Origin: Bidens hawaiensis
Lineage: Eukaryota; Streptophyta; Magnoliopsida; Asterales; Asteraceae
NCBI GenBank assembly: GCA_021521415.1
Contig: JAIQDT010003843.1
Location: forward strand, 62,001-126,000
DNA length: 64,000 nucleotides
Reading direction: 5' to 3'
The position numbers and the translations under genes were made by a program. Within the stretch, counting starts at the first letter, position 1, and every line of letters begins with the position of its first letter. Shown here one piece after another: positions 10,110 through 20,992 of the stretch. Below the pieces are notes generated by a model. It was given only the letters and a program-made list of their open reading frames with translations, was not told the DNA's origin and searched no databases.

Positions 10110-11430
10110 ATGATGAATGTGAATCAAGTCCAAAGCTCAAGTGATGTGGTGAATGGTACGTTTTCTATTAATAACCATTCTGCCTCCGTGTTATTCGATA
10201 CTGGTGCCGATAAGATTTTTATTTCGTTAGACTTTGCAAACATTATTGATAAGCCTTGGGATAGGTTGTCTAAGCCTTTTACCGTAGAATTAGCTAATGC
10301 AAATTCGATTACTATCGATTCGGTTGTTCGGGATTGTGTCATAGTTCTTAATAAGGTCAAGTTCCGTATAGATCTTATTCCGATGCAAATGGGGAGTTTT
10401 GATGTCATAGTTGGGATAGATTGGTTGACTTTGAATCGCGTTGAGGCTGTTTGTTTTGATAAGTTCCTTTGTATACCTCTTCAAGATGGTCGTATTCTTA
10501 AAATTTTCGGTAGTACGCCTACTTCGAAGCTTAATCTCATGTCGTGCTTTCAAGCTCAACATTATTTGCGTAAGAAGTATGTTGCCTTTTTTGCGCTTGT
10601 GGTGGAGAAAGATAAGGAGAAAAAGAAGATTCAAGATATTCCCATTGTGCGTGATTTTCCCGACGTCTTTCCCGACGATGTTGTTGGACTTCCTCCTATT
10701 CGTCAAGTCGAGTTTCGCATTGATCTCGTACCCGGAGCTAATCCCGTTGCTAAAGCACCCTATCATCTTGCACCGTCTGAAATGCAAGAGCTTTCGAGCC
10801 AATTGCAAGAACTCTCCGATAAGGGTTTCATTCGCCCGAGTTCTTCTCCTTGGGGCGCACCTGCTTTATTTGTGAAAAAGAAGGATGGATCATTTCGCAT
10901 GTGCATCGACTATCATGAACACAACAAGCTTACCGTCAAGAACCATTACCTGCTCCTTGTATCGATGATATTTTTGATCAACTTCAAGGAGCCGCTTGCT
11001 TCTCGAAGATTGATCTCCGTTCGGGTTATCATCAACTTTGCGTTAATGAAGATGACATACGCAAGACTGCTTTCCGTACTCGATATGGGCATTACGAATT
11101 TTGTGTTATGCCTTTTGGGCTAACCAATGCACCCGCGGTTTTCATGAACCTCATGAACCGTGTGTGTAAACCATACATGGACAAATTCGTAATTGTTTTC
11201 ATCGATGATATCTTGATCTACTCAAAATCCGAAAACGATAACAAAGAGCATCTACATGCTATCCTTGACCTCCTATGGAAGGAACAATTGTATGCCAAGT
11301 TTTCGAAGTATGAGTTTTGGCTTAAGGAAGTTCAGTTTTTGGGCCATACTGTTAACGACAAGGGCAACCATGTCGATCCCGCGAAGATTGAAGCCGTCAA
11401 GAATTGGAAGACACCGACGTCTCCTGATGT
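10110..11430 (+). pseudogene. Element A protease and reverse transcriptase
   Basis: The aspartic protease carries the LFDTGADK active site (about 10190-10215) and a [10 protein letters not shown]-terminal motif. The RT follows: [17 protein letters not shown], the [10 protein letters not shown] entry, [19 protein letters not shown], then a one-base frameshift near 10950. The second frame (from 10951 through 11108 on) continues with [10 protein letters not shown] and the catalytic FIDDILIYS. It stops matching at about 11430, just after the [11 protein letters not shown] segment, so RNase H and integrase are lost. The product would be a truncated polyprotein. Confidence 0.9.
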
Positions 11431-11608
11431 TCGGTTTATTTGTACATATTTATGTGTGTTAATGTACTCGTTTTACTCGTTTAGTTTAGGAACTATGGTA
11501 CTTCATACATGTTTATTATGTTTCAGGTCACAGGTACTTAACGCGCTTAATTTGGACCTGTACAAGCATGGAATGAAGACCCGGGATGTCCAGCACGCTT
11601 ACCGAGGC
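11431..11608. other. Filler DNA at the element A deletion junction
   Basis: Between the end of RT homology and the resumption of LTR sequence lie about 178 bp that match neither. The second half reads open in one frame (a [20 protein letters not shown] peptide) after an acceptor-like TTTCAG at 11522-11527. I cannot name the source. It is probably a captured piece of another element. Confidence 0.5.
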
Positions 11609-12156
11609 AGTTGCTTACTTGGTTGTTTTGCGCATTCGGAGAGGTCCACCATATTCTCATTATAGTATGATCATACGACCGTCTAGTTTTAACCGGCGCC
11701 CGATTCGCTTGGCAATGGTTCACTTGACACTTATTTGCTCATTGGTTTGGTTTGTTTACCGCTTTACTTACGTTTTGCTACTTTTCATTATTTACATGTC
11801 ATTGCAAAACTAATGGCTTGCTCACTCAACATATTTGTTGACAAACCTATTGTATTTTTACGTATATGCAGGTTATCGTTTAAACTGAAGACTTGGAGTA
11901 TTGGATTGCTAGATTGAGACCCTAGGCACTATCAAGAACAATTTCATTAAGTTATTTGGATTATTATTATTATTATTATATTTATTGTTATGGATTTTGT
12001 TGCTATAATTGAATGCTTGCTATTTTTGGATACTTTGTTTCTTTTGGAATAAAATAAATTATTAGATATTGTCACAATTACTGTATGATAGTTACCTCGA
12101 GCTATGAACAATCATGCTCACGTCCCGGCATTTCCTCCCTAGGTTGCGGTGTGACA
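11609..12156 (+). repeat. Element A 3' LTR, 5'-truncated
   Basis: The sequence matches 6605-7152 of the 5' LTR, including the GTATGATCATAC palindrome (11665-11676), the TCAACA...TGTTGA hairpin (11826-11841) and the acceptor-like TGCAG ending at 11871. It ends GTGTGACA at 12156, followed by the TCAAG duplication. Confidence 0.9.
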
Positions 12157-12484
12157 TCAAGAACGAGCAGACCCACTAGGTACACCCAACAAAAATGTCA
12201 TCGAGTACAATCCTGACACCAACGTTGATTTTTTCAAGCCTTACAGGCCAGCCACATCAGTGGGAAAGTCAAAGTTTGTAGGAAAAATCGTGGAAGCAGG
12301 ACTTCCCGCAAACCCAAAAATCCCGCAAATAGTAGGGAAGTACGATGGCTTATTTGATCCAGATGACCACTAACAAACCTACATCGATGCAAGAATAGTA
12401 TCGTGGTGGACCATGCCTCTATAGTGTCACATGTTTACACTAACCCTAGTCAACGAGGCGCGCGCGTGGTTTGAATGCTTACCT
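12157..12484 (+). pseudogene. Tat-like gag, continuation after element A
   Basis: The frame resumes the interrupted gag (see 5090-5280). It contains PKIPQIVGKYDGLFDPDDH, the characteristic segment before the gag core of Tat-lineage elements, then SWWTMPL, a CHMFTLTL box and ARAWFECLP. Stop codons occur after the DDH and TMPL segments. At about 12485 it changes abruptly into LTR-like sequence. Confidence 0.65.
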
Positions 12485-12645
12485 GAATTTTTTATTGTTC
12501 CTTTTTACATTTATGAACAATTTGTGTACTTGCTATGCTACGAAATGAAATAAATATAATTATTGTCGCTTTAATAGCGTTACGAGCTTATGAGTGATCT
12601 GTTCATTACACTCGGACGTATTCCCCTTAAAGCCGAGGTGTTACA
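12485..12645 (+). repeat. 3' end fragment of another Ty3-type LTR
   Basis: It ends GCCGAGGTGTTACA, resembling the CGGGGTGTGACA ends of the other LTRs here, and is preceded by ACGAGCTTATGAGTGATC..., like the CGAGCTATGAACAATC of LTR A. The 5' part is missing. No primer site follows. Confidence 0.5.
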
Positions 12646-14214
12646 ATTTGTGTGTGGTCTAGTTAAAATTAAAATCATTTTATAAATTTAAAACTAGACT
12701 TTGTGTGAAGCAAAACTCTTTTGAAAAACTTACAACTTTTCATACTACTCCTCACGCACATCACATACAAATGCCCACAGCAAAGGAAACCCATGGCCTT
12801 TATAACACCATCGCAAATACTTCGGGATTATACAATGGCCCTTGAAATGACTATAAAGTTTTGTATATTAAACACGCCACGGGTAGGTTTCATTACTAAA
12901 CGAACACATTTATTCAATACAAACAACATGGACACATATATCCTTCAACACAAAAAAGGAATGTGTAAGAATGGTTTCCATGTGCTCAAACGGAACTCTA
13001 TGTCAACATGCGTTATACTTCATCGTTTCGGAGGCTTGGTGTGTGTTTACGAATGTTGTTATTAAATTTCACACGATAATGGAACAACTTAAAGAGATAG
13101 CCTTCTCTCTTGCTCCATCAAAATCAATATTTAAGGCCCATTTGGGAAACATTGACAACTCGCTACACATGCAACTAACTCATAGAAGCCGCAACATATC
13201 ATACAGCCTATGGTCCCTGCCCTAAGATAAGTGGATCCCCATGTTCACAACCCCTGCAATTCCACAAGTATCCTTGCAATTTTGGAAACCCATTACCCAT
13301 TTTGTTATAAATGAAAAATTGTTTGCTATGGCTGGCACAATAAAACTACATGATATTGCGGTCGTCACCAAACCATTGGGATGTGCCTACCACATGAATT
13401 GGTTTATCAGCGAAAAGGGAAAGTTTTCATGGAGACCCTTCTCTCTCCTGCTATTAGTCTGTCAATATCCTATGGTTTTCTTAATTTGCATCACACTCCT
13501 ACTTGTCATATTGTAATGCCTCAAATAAAAACTTTTTATTTCTGCAAGTGAAGTGCTAATCATTTTATAACGCCATTTATCCAATATATATGCATACCCA
13601 GTATTCATGTGCGTAATCAAATCACGCATATCCACCACTTTTACCCTTTCTACCATTCATTGACCGAAAACTTTGTGGCTTTAGTTTGAGCATTTCTTTT
13701 GTCTTCTCCTTAAATTTCAACTCTAACTACTCACCAATTAACACGCATTCAATCCTTTATGTTGATTAAAAATCACAAAACCCATAAGCATATTTTATTA
13801 ACAATATTTCACAAAACACGGTATATCCAACATATATGCATACGTCAGTATTTTAGTAAGCACCCCCGCATGATAAACATCTAACAAACCATGTTCACAT
13901 GCAGCAGCGCGCTCGCACAGATAACCAATTACACACCACACAAACACTACAAAGCAATAAGCGGGGATAATTCCACGGCGACGTGAAAGCACTTCTGCTA
14001 ATATTAAAAAAGGAGATAGCATTGAACAACAATCTAATGCAAACAATATTCTATCCTATCTAAAGAACATGAAATTGTGTTTTATATATCCTTGATCATC
14101 AAGCGTATAAGAACAACGATCTAAAATTTCTTCAATCAAGTCTTGATAGAAGATATTTCAATCCACACAAATGATCTCTCAAAACATCTTAAAAAAATAT
14201 AAAAAAGTTACTAA
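12646..14214. other. Unassigned stretch
   Basis: Several open frames of 64-114 codons occur, but none shows a recognisable domain or matching codon structure. Two short similar segments (about 13581-13605 and 13826-13851, sharing ATATATGCATAC and CAGTATT) hint at old repeat content. I see no gene. Confidence 0.4.
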
Positions 14215-14835
14215 AAGCGTCTAGCTTGGCAAATGAAACAAAACAAGCATTGAATGATTTACGACAAAATGGGTTTGATGCAATGTTGGAAAAAGTGACC
14301 TAATTTTTTGAAAAAAAGGAAACAATATTACATGTTAGATATGACGAAAAAATTTGGTGAGAAAAAAAACCAGGAAAGAATGTCAACTAATCTTTTTGAG
14401 GTTGAAATATTTAATGACGTTTTGGATATACAAATTCAAGAATTTGAAATTCGATTCGATTATAGAAAATATGCCTTGCTTATAATTCCTTGTGATTGGT
14501 TTTCTAAGTTTGACTTCTCTAACACAGTGGCATTGTCTAAGATGCGTCGGAATGATTTTAGCATGAATAAAGGTGTCTTTTGGGTGATCTTTAGGCCTTT
14601 TATAACATTATAAAGGAAGATGATAGGTTTGCAAAAGTGGATGGAACATGTGATGTTGCTCGTCTAATGCTACGGCACCCATTGAAAGATGTTTATCTAA
14701 ACTAAAGCTTATCAAGATAGATATATGCAATCGAATGGGCGAAGAGTATTTGAACAATACTTTATTTTATGCGGCCGAAAGAGAAACATTTGATAATGTA
14801 ACATAAGACGATGTAATGGCTCGATTTTAAGTTTC
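14215..14835 (+). pseudogene. hAT transposase relic (TTF/zinc-finger MYM type 1-like)
   Basis: Read across frames, the stretch matches the C-terminal half of plant hAT transposases of the TTF-finger group: a LNDLRQNGFDAMLEKV helix (about 14240-14300), an EIFNDVLDIQIQEF box (about 14405-14450), a PCDWFSKFDFS segment (about 14490-14520), and a dimerisation-region remnant reading DICNRMGEEYLNNTL (about 14720-14765) followed by an ERETFDNV-DDVMARF tail. Stops and frameshifts break it. It stops near 14835. The N-terminal finger, the catalytic domain and the typical ERxFS box are not readable. A hAT MITE lies 183 bp downstream. Confidence 0.75.
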
Positions 14836-15018
14836 AAACGTTGGAGTGGAGAAATCTATTAGATACATGTTTAAATTCATTTATTATCATGTTTTTTTTA
14901 AGGTAAGTTAATTTCTTTTGTGTGCTACCCCTTATATGTTATAGATTCACCACAGGTGGTGTCTAAATGAAAGGGTGATAACATGGTTTTTGAAAAGATT
15001 CCCTTGTCTTGTTTCAAC

Positions 15019-15579
15019 CAGGGGTGGATTTATGGCTTAGCGAGGGTGGGCCGGTGCCCACCGTCGGCCTACCGGAGTGCCCTGTTTTCCGCTATAAGTT
15101 AGTATGTTATGAGTCGACAATAAGTTAGTGTCCACCCTTGGCTACCACCAATTACTAAACAAATCAGACAGCGACGGAACTACGAGAAAGTTTTCCGGTC
15201 AATGGTAGAAGTTAATGAGAAAGCTGCGCCTGAAGAAGGAAAGTAAGAAAGATGATAGGGGTAGTTGTGTAAAAACATATCTCAACCCTTTATTAACTTC
15301 CATTTTTAAATTGTTAATTTTTTTTCTTATTTCCTTCAAACTATTTTCATTTGAGTTGATTTCTCGATATATCAAATTCCTTTTCGTTTAATTTAGACAT
15401 TAGCTTTAATCGTCTATTACTTTATTGTAATTTATAATTTATATTTAGTTAGGTGTTAATTATTTTATTATTAAGAAAAATAAAGTTGAGCCCAAAAGCT
15501 CATTAAAATAGACCCGACTCATTTTCTTGCTCCATTCATTTTGTGTCCATCGTAGCAAAAAATTCTAAATCCGTCTCTG
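15019..15579. mobile_element. hAT-like MITE with perfect 8-bp duplication
   Basis: Perfect GTTTCAAC copies flank it at 15011-15018 and 15580-15587. The left end starts CAGGGGTGGATTTA and the right end, reverse-complemented, CAGAGACGGATTTA (11 of 14 identical). Size (561 bp), 8-bp duplication and CAG-type ends fit a non-autonomous hAT element. It has no coding frame. Confidence 0.9.
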
Positions 15580-15599
15580 GTTTCAACCCCTTTTCCTTT

Positions 15600-16171
15600 T
15601 TCTTTCATTGATATTTTATAGAGCTTAATGTGATCGATGGCATGGTTTGTCAATCCACATTTCATCAGGAACCTACACTTTCCATGGATTGTTTCGTTCA
15701 CTCCCATGGTCAGTGTTAGAGCCGCATAACTCTTTTCCCCATTCATCTGCTCTAAGCAATTGTTGTATTTGCTTTGGGGAATGGCTAACATCAACATGTT
15801 GTCTTACGATTTATAGGAGCTTGGTATATTGCTCCATTACAAGATTTCATGATATAATTTCAGTGTGTTGTGAAGCCATGTTCTTGGTAGTGGCGACATT
15901 ATGTGGATAAGAGCAGATCGAGTTGTACTTGCTAACCTACTAAAACTCATACAATTGTTGGTAGAGAATCCGTATAGAACCTTTCGGGAGGAAGGCCATT
16001 AGCCAGCCTTCGGCGGTCAAACCTATTTTTAAGGTTCCTCTACAGGTCAAGGTTGTCCTCAATTGTGAACTATACCCTCTAAAAAAGATTTGACATCGAT
16101 TAGTGATAAAATTTCAAACATTTGGTAGAACTTCAGGTTCACTTTCTAAGGCACTGCTTTCATATCATCCT
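15600..16171. repeat. Duplicated block, copy 1, left part
   Basis: Segments here resemble 22500-22640, for example TTATAGG plus GTTCTTGGTA...GTGGATAAGAG(C/T)AGA around 15815-15925. The order is kept with a second shared segment (17625-17905 versus 22975-23225), so two diverged copies of a roughly 0.7-kb block exist. The Mutator-like element sits inside this copy only. I see no gene in it. Confidence 0.5.
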
Positions 16172-16180
16172 TTTATTATA

Positions 16181-16387
16181 GACAGAATTACAAATTTTAT
16201 CCTTTAAAATAAGACGAATTACAGTTCGTGTCCTTTTCTTAGTTTCCTTGCAGGCGGTGTACTTTAAACTTTTTTTTCCTACAAGTTTTGTCCTTTACGC
16301 TAACTGGGTTAGAAAAAGTCAGTTAAATCCCATCACGTGAGGCGCATGTGAGGGTAGTTTTGTCCTTTCATATATCTCTGCAACTAA
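16181..16387. repeat. Left terminal inverted repeat of the Mutator-like element
   Basis: The sequence from GACAGAATTAC to CTCTGCAACTAA is matched in reverse complement by 17390-17596 with few differences by eye (for example ACAGTTCGTGTCC against ACGGTTCGTGTCC). Confidence 0.9.
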
Positions 16388-17389
16388 CCACATCTTCTTC
16401 AATCACCATCATCAATCTCACCAACCAATTACCCATCACAGAATCCACCCTAAACACCCTCGCCGGACTCACCACCACCACCACCGGAATCACAACCTCG
16501 CCATCATCAATCTCACCAACCAATCTACCGCCCACAGCCTCGCCGGAGCCGCCGTAGCTGCTGCCGTAATGGGGGTCGAAAAACCGACTGTGACGGCGAT
16601 GGTGATTCTAGGGAAGTAGAAGCTGCCGTAATGGTGGCCGGAAACCCTCATATCGGCGACTGCGACGGCAATGGTGAGTCTAGGGATCGATGGTGATTCC
16701 GGCGATGGCGATGGTGGCCGGAAAAACGACTGCCGTAATGGTGGCCGTAGCTGCTGCCGTAATGGTGGCCGGAAACCCGTCCAGTCTGCGATTTCGATTT
16801 TTCAGATCTGCGAAGTGGTGGTGGAGAGATTGCAGTTAGAGTTTAGGGTTTGTGAGAGGTGAGTGGTGACGTGGGTGGCGATGGAACCGGTGGCGGAGAG
16901 GCAGGCAGTACGGACGACGGTCTCTGGGTCGTGGGTTAGATGGCGATTGTTTGTCGGTGGGCGATTTTTGCGTGTTGTTGCTGGGTTCCATTTATGAACC
17001 CTAGGCGGCATCGCAAGACAGTGGACAACTAATCACACATTCACTGCACAATTGATTTGGGGATAATAATCCAAAACATATGTTTGTGTGTGTATGATCT
17101 CCAATTGCATATCAGAAATTAAGTTGAAAAATGTTGGGATTGCAGCTGTGTAGAGTTGTTGTGGCCTATGGTTGTTAACAAGTGGCTCAATATTCCAACT
17201 AATAGTTTGATTATAATGTTGATTTTGCTGATAGCTTCCATTATCCCAGTTGAGATTCACCGGTTAATTCAAGTGGGTGTTTGGTTGGTGGTGACATTGT
17301 GGTGGTTTATTGTGGTGGTGGTTTGTTTGTGGATTCTGGTAGCATTGCCGGCGGAGTAAGATGGAGTAAGAAGAAGACTGATAAAGGGT

Positions 17390-17596
17390 TTAGTTGCAGA
17401 GATATATGAAAGGACAAAACTACCCTCACATGCGCCTCACGTGATGGGATTTAACTGACTTTTTCTAACCCAGTTAGCGTAAAGGACAAAACTTGTAGGA
17501 AAAAAAAGTTTAAAGTACACCGCCTGTAAGGAAACTAAGAAAAGGACACGAACCGTAATTCGTCTTATTTTAATGGACAAAATTTGTAATTCTGTC
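17390..17596. repeat. Right terminal inverted repeat of the Mutator-like element
   Basis: It runs from TTAGTTGCAGAG to TAATTCTGTC and mirrors the left end. The 9-bp duplication follows immediately. Confidence 0.9.
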
Positions 17597-17605
17597 TTTA
17601 TTATA

Positions 17606-18122
17606 TTCTATGGTGGTGGTCCAAAAGAAAACACATAAATCTATTCAAGTTTTACATAAAATAGAACAGTCATTCATTTTATATTTATATGACAACATGA
17701 ATACTTGTTTGTCACAAACTACTTTCTCTGTTTGAAAAACAAAATAGATTATGGTTTGATTGGTGTCATGATCACCTACCCTCTAACCTGTAATTTGTTT
17801 TCTTGTAGCCTTTGATCATATTTTTGGTCAAATATTAAAATATGTAACCTTATCTAATCTGATGTGGCGTGGCTAAACAAAGTTTATAATTTAGAAAAAA
17901 CTCAACAAAAAAAAAAAAAAAAAGGTAATGCAAAAGGCAAATCTTTGAATTTTAATCATCCATGGAATTTTGAAGCAACTTTCAGTAGATATGTTCTGTT
18001 GATTTTTTCTTGCCAATCATGAAGCTTGACGTACCCTCGCTAAATAGCGTTGGTCACTAAGGGGTTTTACTGCCCTTGGATTACCATGCATGCTTGAAGG
18101 TCTCAAAAATGCAGTACACGTT
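17606..18122. repeat. Duplicated block, copy 1, right part, and spacer
   Basis: 17625-17905 aligns with 22975-23225 (shared CAAGTTTTACATAAA, TTATGGTTT, CCTCTAA, TAATTTGTT, CTTGTA.CCTTTG.T.ATATTTTTGGT, TGGC.TGGC). A run of about 19 A follows at 17910-17930. From 17930 to 18122 I see nothing recognisable before solo LTR B. Confidence 0.5.
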
Positions 18123-20016
18123 TGTAACATCTTGGATTTTTCGAAACTGTATTCGTTGCGTATAACCCGACTCGGAAATATTTTGGATCACTATTATTAA
18201 TCAAAAACCAAATAATTATGAATATTTAAGTTTCTAATAATTCACTTGAAGCCTTTGTACTTTAAATAGTGTTTAAATCTTATTTATATTATCAAAAGTT
18301 CATAAAAATGCTCAAAGACTAAAATACAGGGACTAAATGTGACAACGTGTGAAACTTATCCCCCATACCCTCCGGAGCGCTGCGCGATGGCTAGCCTACC
18401 TGCTGGCTGAGCAGCGCGGTGGCCCCACTGCACCCAATCTTGGTTTGTCTTCGTTCGTTAACTCGTTTAAGGTATAAAATCGTTTATTTTAGGCATATTA
18501 GAGAGAATTAAGAACCAAGTAATCATAATATAACTAAAATACAACTCTTAATTCGTTTTCCCTTGTCCAAGATCAGATCTTTATGAATCTTTTGGTGATT
18601 CTTTCCTTAAATCGTATTTACTTGCTTAAACGGGCCAAAAAGCCCATAATTAGTTCGTTTTAGCTATTCCTATATAAACACATCATAATTCTCTGCTGTA
18701 AACTTTAATCTAACCCTAAAGAACATTCTACAGCCATCCCTTACCTCTGTTCATCCTCCAACCCTTCGGTTTTTGCATATTCGTTAAAGATTCAAGACTT
18801 GTTCGTTGACTTTGCAAACTCAAGGATCTTGACTTCCGTTTCTCATCAATTCTTTCACTTTCCGGGTAAGTTGTTAACTGTAAAATCATTCATACATATT
18901 CCCTAGTCAATAACCTTCAATCAATTTCAGTGGTTGAAGGGTGTTGATTGGTCAATTGCTTTAAAACCCGTTAAAGGGCAAAACAATCAACAAGTTTGAC
19001 TTTGCGTTTTCTCATGCTTCTGATCGGATTCAACGTTCGGTCCAGAAGACTTTTATTCTCGTAACGTGATTTTAAGGCTACTGCCCAAAACCTGACTTTC
19101 GAATCGCTGTTCGGATTCTGGTCACTACCAGCTCGCTTAAACGTTTAATTCAACATAACTAGAGTTCTACTCATCCATTTGGATTGATTCCAGCGGCATT
19201 AAGTTATTTTTTATTTATAGTTTCATATCACAAAGTTTCAGGTTCTGATCATTTATCTCGTTTGACGCGTATTGGACGACTCGCTTATTCGTTTACTCGT
19301 TTATTCTTAATTATACTTGCTTGCCTTTAATCTAAGGTGAGTTTTATCATTCCCCTATTTTACTCGATTTTCATAAACGTTTTGGGGACATATGCGTATA
19401 TACAACTATACATACATACATATCAAAAATAGCAAACATGTAATTGTGTGTGATTAATCGAATCTATTTGTTATGTGCTTATGTGTTATTGTATTCATTC
19501 GTTTGACATATCCCCTTGGAGAGGGTTCTCATTCTATTGACCACCGCCCGATTTGCTTGACAACGGTCTTATTCTTAAATGCTTATGGTTGATTTACCAG
19601 CGCCCGATTCGCTTGTCAATGGTTTAATCGACAACTTATTTGCTCATGATTTGATTTCATTACCGCATTTATTACGTTTTGCTTATTTATTATATTAACA
19701 TTATTTTTGGTGTCAAAACTTGGTAATAAACTCACTCAACATGTTTGTTGACAAAACTCCATTTCTACGCATGTACAGGTTGCTTGAAGTTGAAGTATGG
19801 ACACTTAGAAAGACCTTATGATTATAATGAACACATACATGGATTTAGACTTCTTGTATTTATTTATTTGAATTGTTTGGTTGAATTTGATTATTGTTTG
19901 TATTATTTGAACACAATAATTAATTAGATATTGTCATTTATATTTATGATAGTATTTTCGAGCTGTGAGCAATCGGATCACGCCCCGGCATTTCCGCCTT
20001 AGGTTGGGGTGTGACA
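18123..20016 (+). repeat. Solo LTR B (chromovirus, same family group as A)
   Basis: It starts TGTAACATCTTGG and ends GGTTGGGGTGTGACA (1894 bp) with a perfect ACGTT duplication (18118-18122, 20017-20021), so it is a solo LTR formed by LTR-LTR recombination. It shares the domain order of LTR A: a TATATAA box at 18671, donor-like AAG/GTGAGT at 19337, CCCC (19352) with TTTTGGGG (19380), a CGCCCGATTCGCTTG-type repeat (two copies about 19545-19620), the TCAACA...TGTTGA hairpin (19736-19751) and an acceptor-like TACAG ending at 19778. It lacks the GTATGATCATAC palindrome. Confidence 0.9.
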
Positions 20017-20185
20017 ACGTTATTACTACTTCACACATCCTACCTTGTAACATAGTTTACTCTTTAATAAGTCAACTAAACTGAAAAGGACTCGATGATA
20101 CTAAAATCAACAATAAGAGACGAATACATTTTAACCCTTAACAGATCACTTTATTTAGTAATTAGGTTGGCCACAAATATGGGCG

Positions 20186-20992
20186 TTACAACTCATAATT
20201 TGGTAGTGAAGTGCCATTTGACAATATTAGTTCGTTCAATCCTCTACGACGTTTAGGAGTGAACTTTCGCATCCATACTGGCTTCCCGTTAATGATAAAC
20301 TTTGCATGTGTTCCACCGGTGAGAACTGCATGAATGTAGGAAGTATGATGTAGCACAATATTGGCAAACAAAGGGTGTTCACCTAGGACTTCTGGCATGT
20401 AAAAGGACTCGATGCACTCACCGAAGAGTATATCAAAGAACTCTCGTACTTCCCACTCAGCCACAGGGTATCCTCTTGAAAAGGTTATAAACAAACTCCT
20501 TTCGTCTGGTTGGATCTCCGCATTTTGTGGTGGAAGCCCCTCCTCATGACTAGCAACCCTTTGCGAAAAATCCATGTGGGCGTTTCTTGCTATCGCTCCA
20601 TCCCATATGTCCTTGAGGCAACTAGCACAGACTCTATAAATCAACTCCTTGATTCCCATAATGGTTTGCTCTCGTTGCTTGAGAAATAACCCAATTGGCA
20701 TATCTTTTTTGAGAAGAATTTTCGTTAAAGGCAAATTTGTCACTAAAGAAGAAAAAAACTTATTGATGTTATCTACGCATGTCCAACAGAACAAGGCTTC
20801 ATTTCCGACGCTGTCGATTAAGTCAGAAGAGAGAGTTAGGATCCTTCGGGTAAGGTCAGGCGCTACCATGATCCTTTCCAACCAAATCCAAATGGCCATC
20901 ATTTGAATTGCCTCAATAGGATTACGCCAGAGGTCATATACAAGAATTGCATATAGTTCCCTGTAGATTGAATGAACGTCATTGTCTTCCAT
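20186..20992 (-). CDS. RRM-like (alpha-beta plait) plant protein
   Basis: This is the only intact ordinary-looking gene. From ATG at 20992 it encodes 268 residues. Residues 1-130 are helical, with a WLERI motif around 37-41 and a hydrophobic IGLFLKQREQTIMGI segment; they resemble the N-terminal domain of a plant-specific protein family. Residues 163-245 form an RRM-like fold: SLFITFSRGYP (RNP2-like), WEVREFF, FGECIESFYM, PLFANIVLH (RNP1 position, weakly conserved) and NGKPVWMRKF. RNA binding is a family inference. The frame is open upstream to 21043, but TTTGTCACGCAG/ATCG at about 21018 looks like a splice acceptor, so a 5' UTR exon is likely. Solo LTR B lies 169 bp beyond the stop codon. No frameshift is seen. 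Confidence 0.75.
   Translation of the reverse strand: MEDNDVHSIYRELYAILVYDLWRNPIEAIQMMAIWIWLERIMVAPDLTRRILTLSSDLIDSVGNEALFCWTCVDNINKFFSSLVTNLPLTKILLKKDMPIGLFLKQREQTIMGIKELIYRVCASCLKDIWDGAIARNAHMDFSQRVASHEEGLPPQNAEIQPDERSLFITFSRGYPVAEWEVREFFDILFGECIESFYMPEVLGEHPLFANIVLHHTSYIHAVLTGGTHAKFIINGKPVWMRKFTPKRRRGLNELILSNGTSLPNYEL

Larger units (their letters stand above)
5281..12156 (+). mobile_element. Element A: Ty3 chromovirus (Tekay/Del-like), truncated
   Basis: The element is bounded by TGTAACA... at 5281 and ...GTGTGACA at 12156, with a perfect TCAAG duplication (5276-5280, 12157-12161). Order: 5' LTR, initiator-Met primer site, long structured leader, gag with zinc knuckles, protease, reverse transcriptase, then an abrupt break at about 11430, 178 bp of unrelated filler, and only the last ~548 bp of the 3' LTR. 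RNase H, integrase and most of the 3' LTR are missing. Gag and pol carry several frameshifts and stops. By eye the shared LTR portions differ at roughly 6-7% of positions. Confidence 0.9.
16181..17596. mobile_element. Mutator-like element with long inverted ends (Pack-MULE candidate)
   Basis: Two nearly identical inverted repeats of about 207 bp (16181-16387 and 17390-17596) start GACAGAATTACAAATTTT. They are flanked by the perfect 9-bp duplication TTTATTATA (16172-16180, 17597-17605), which is diagnostic for Mutator-like elements. The ~1.0-kb interior is distinctly GC-richer than its surroundings and holds repeated GCTGCCGTAATGGTGGCCG units (four between about 16560 and 16770). On the minus strand a 75-codon frame (17260-17033), Asn/Gln-rich, resembles a host gene piece. 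No transposase is present, so the interior is best explained as captured gene sequence. Confidence 0.85.

Noticed and set aside
12721..13516. Three overlapping open frames of 84-114 codons
   Set aside because: No domain, shifting frames and no supporting gene structure.
16348..16557. A 69-codon Thr/Ser/Pro-rich frame
   Set aside because: It begins in the terminal inverted repeat of the Mutator-like element and has simple-sequence composition. It is noted only as part of the captured interior.
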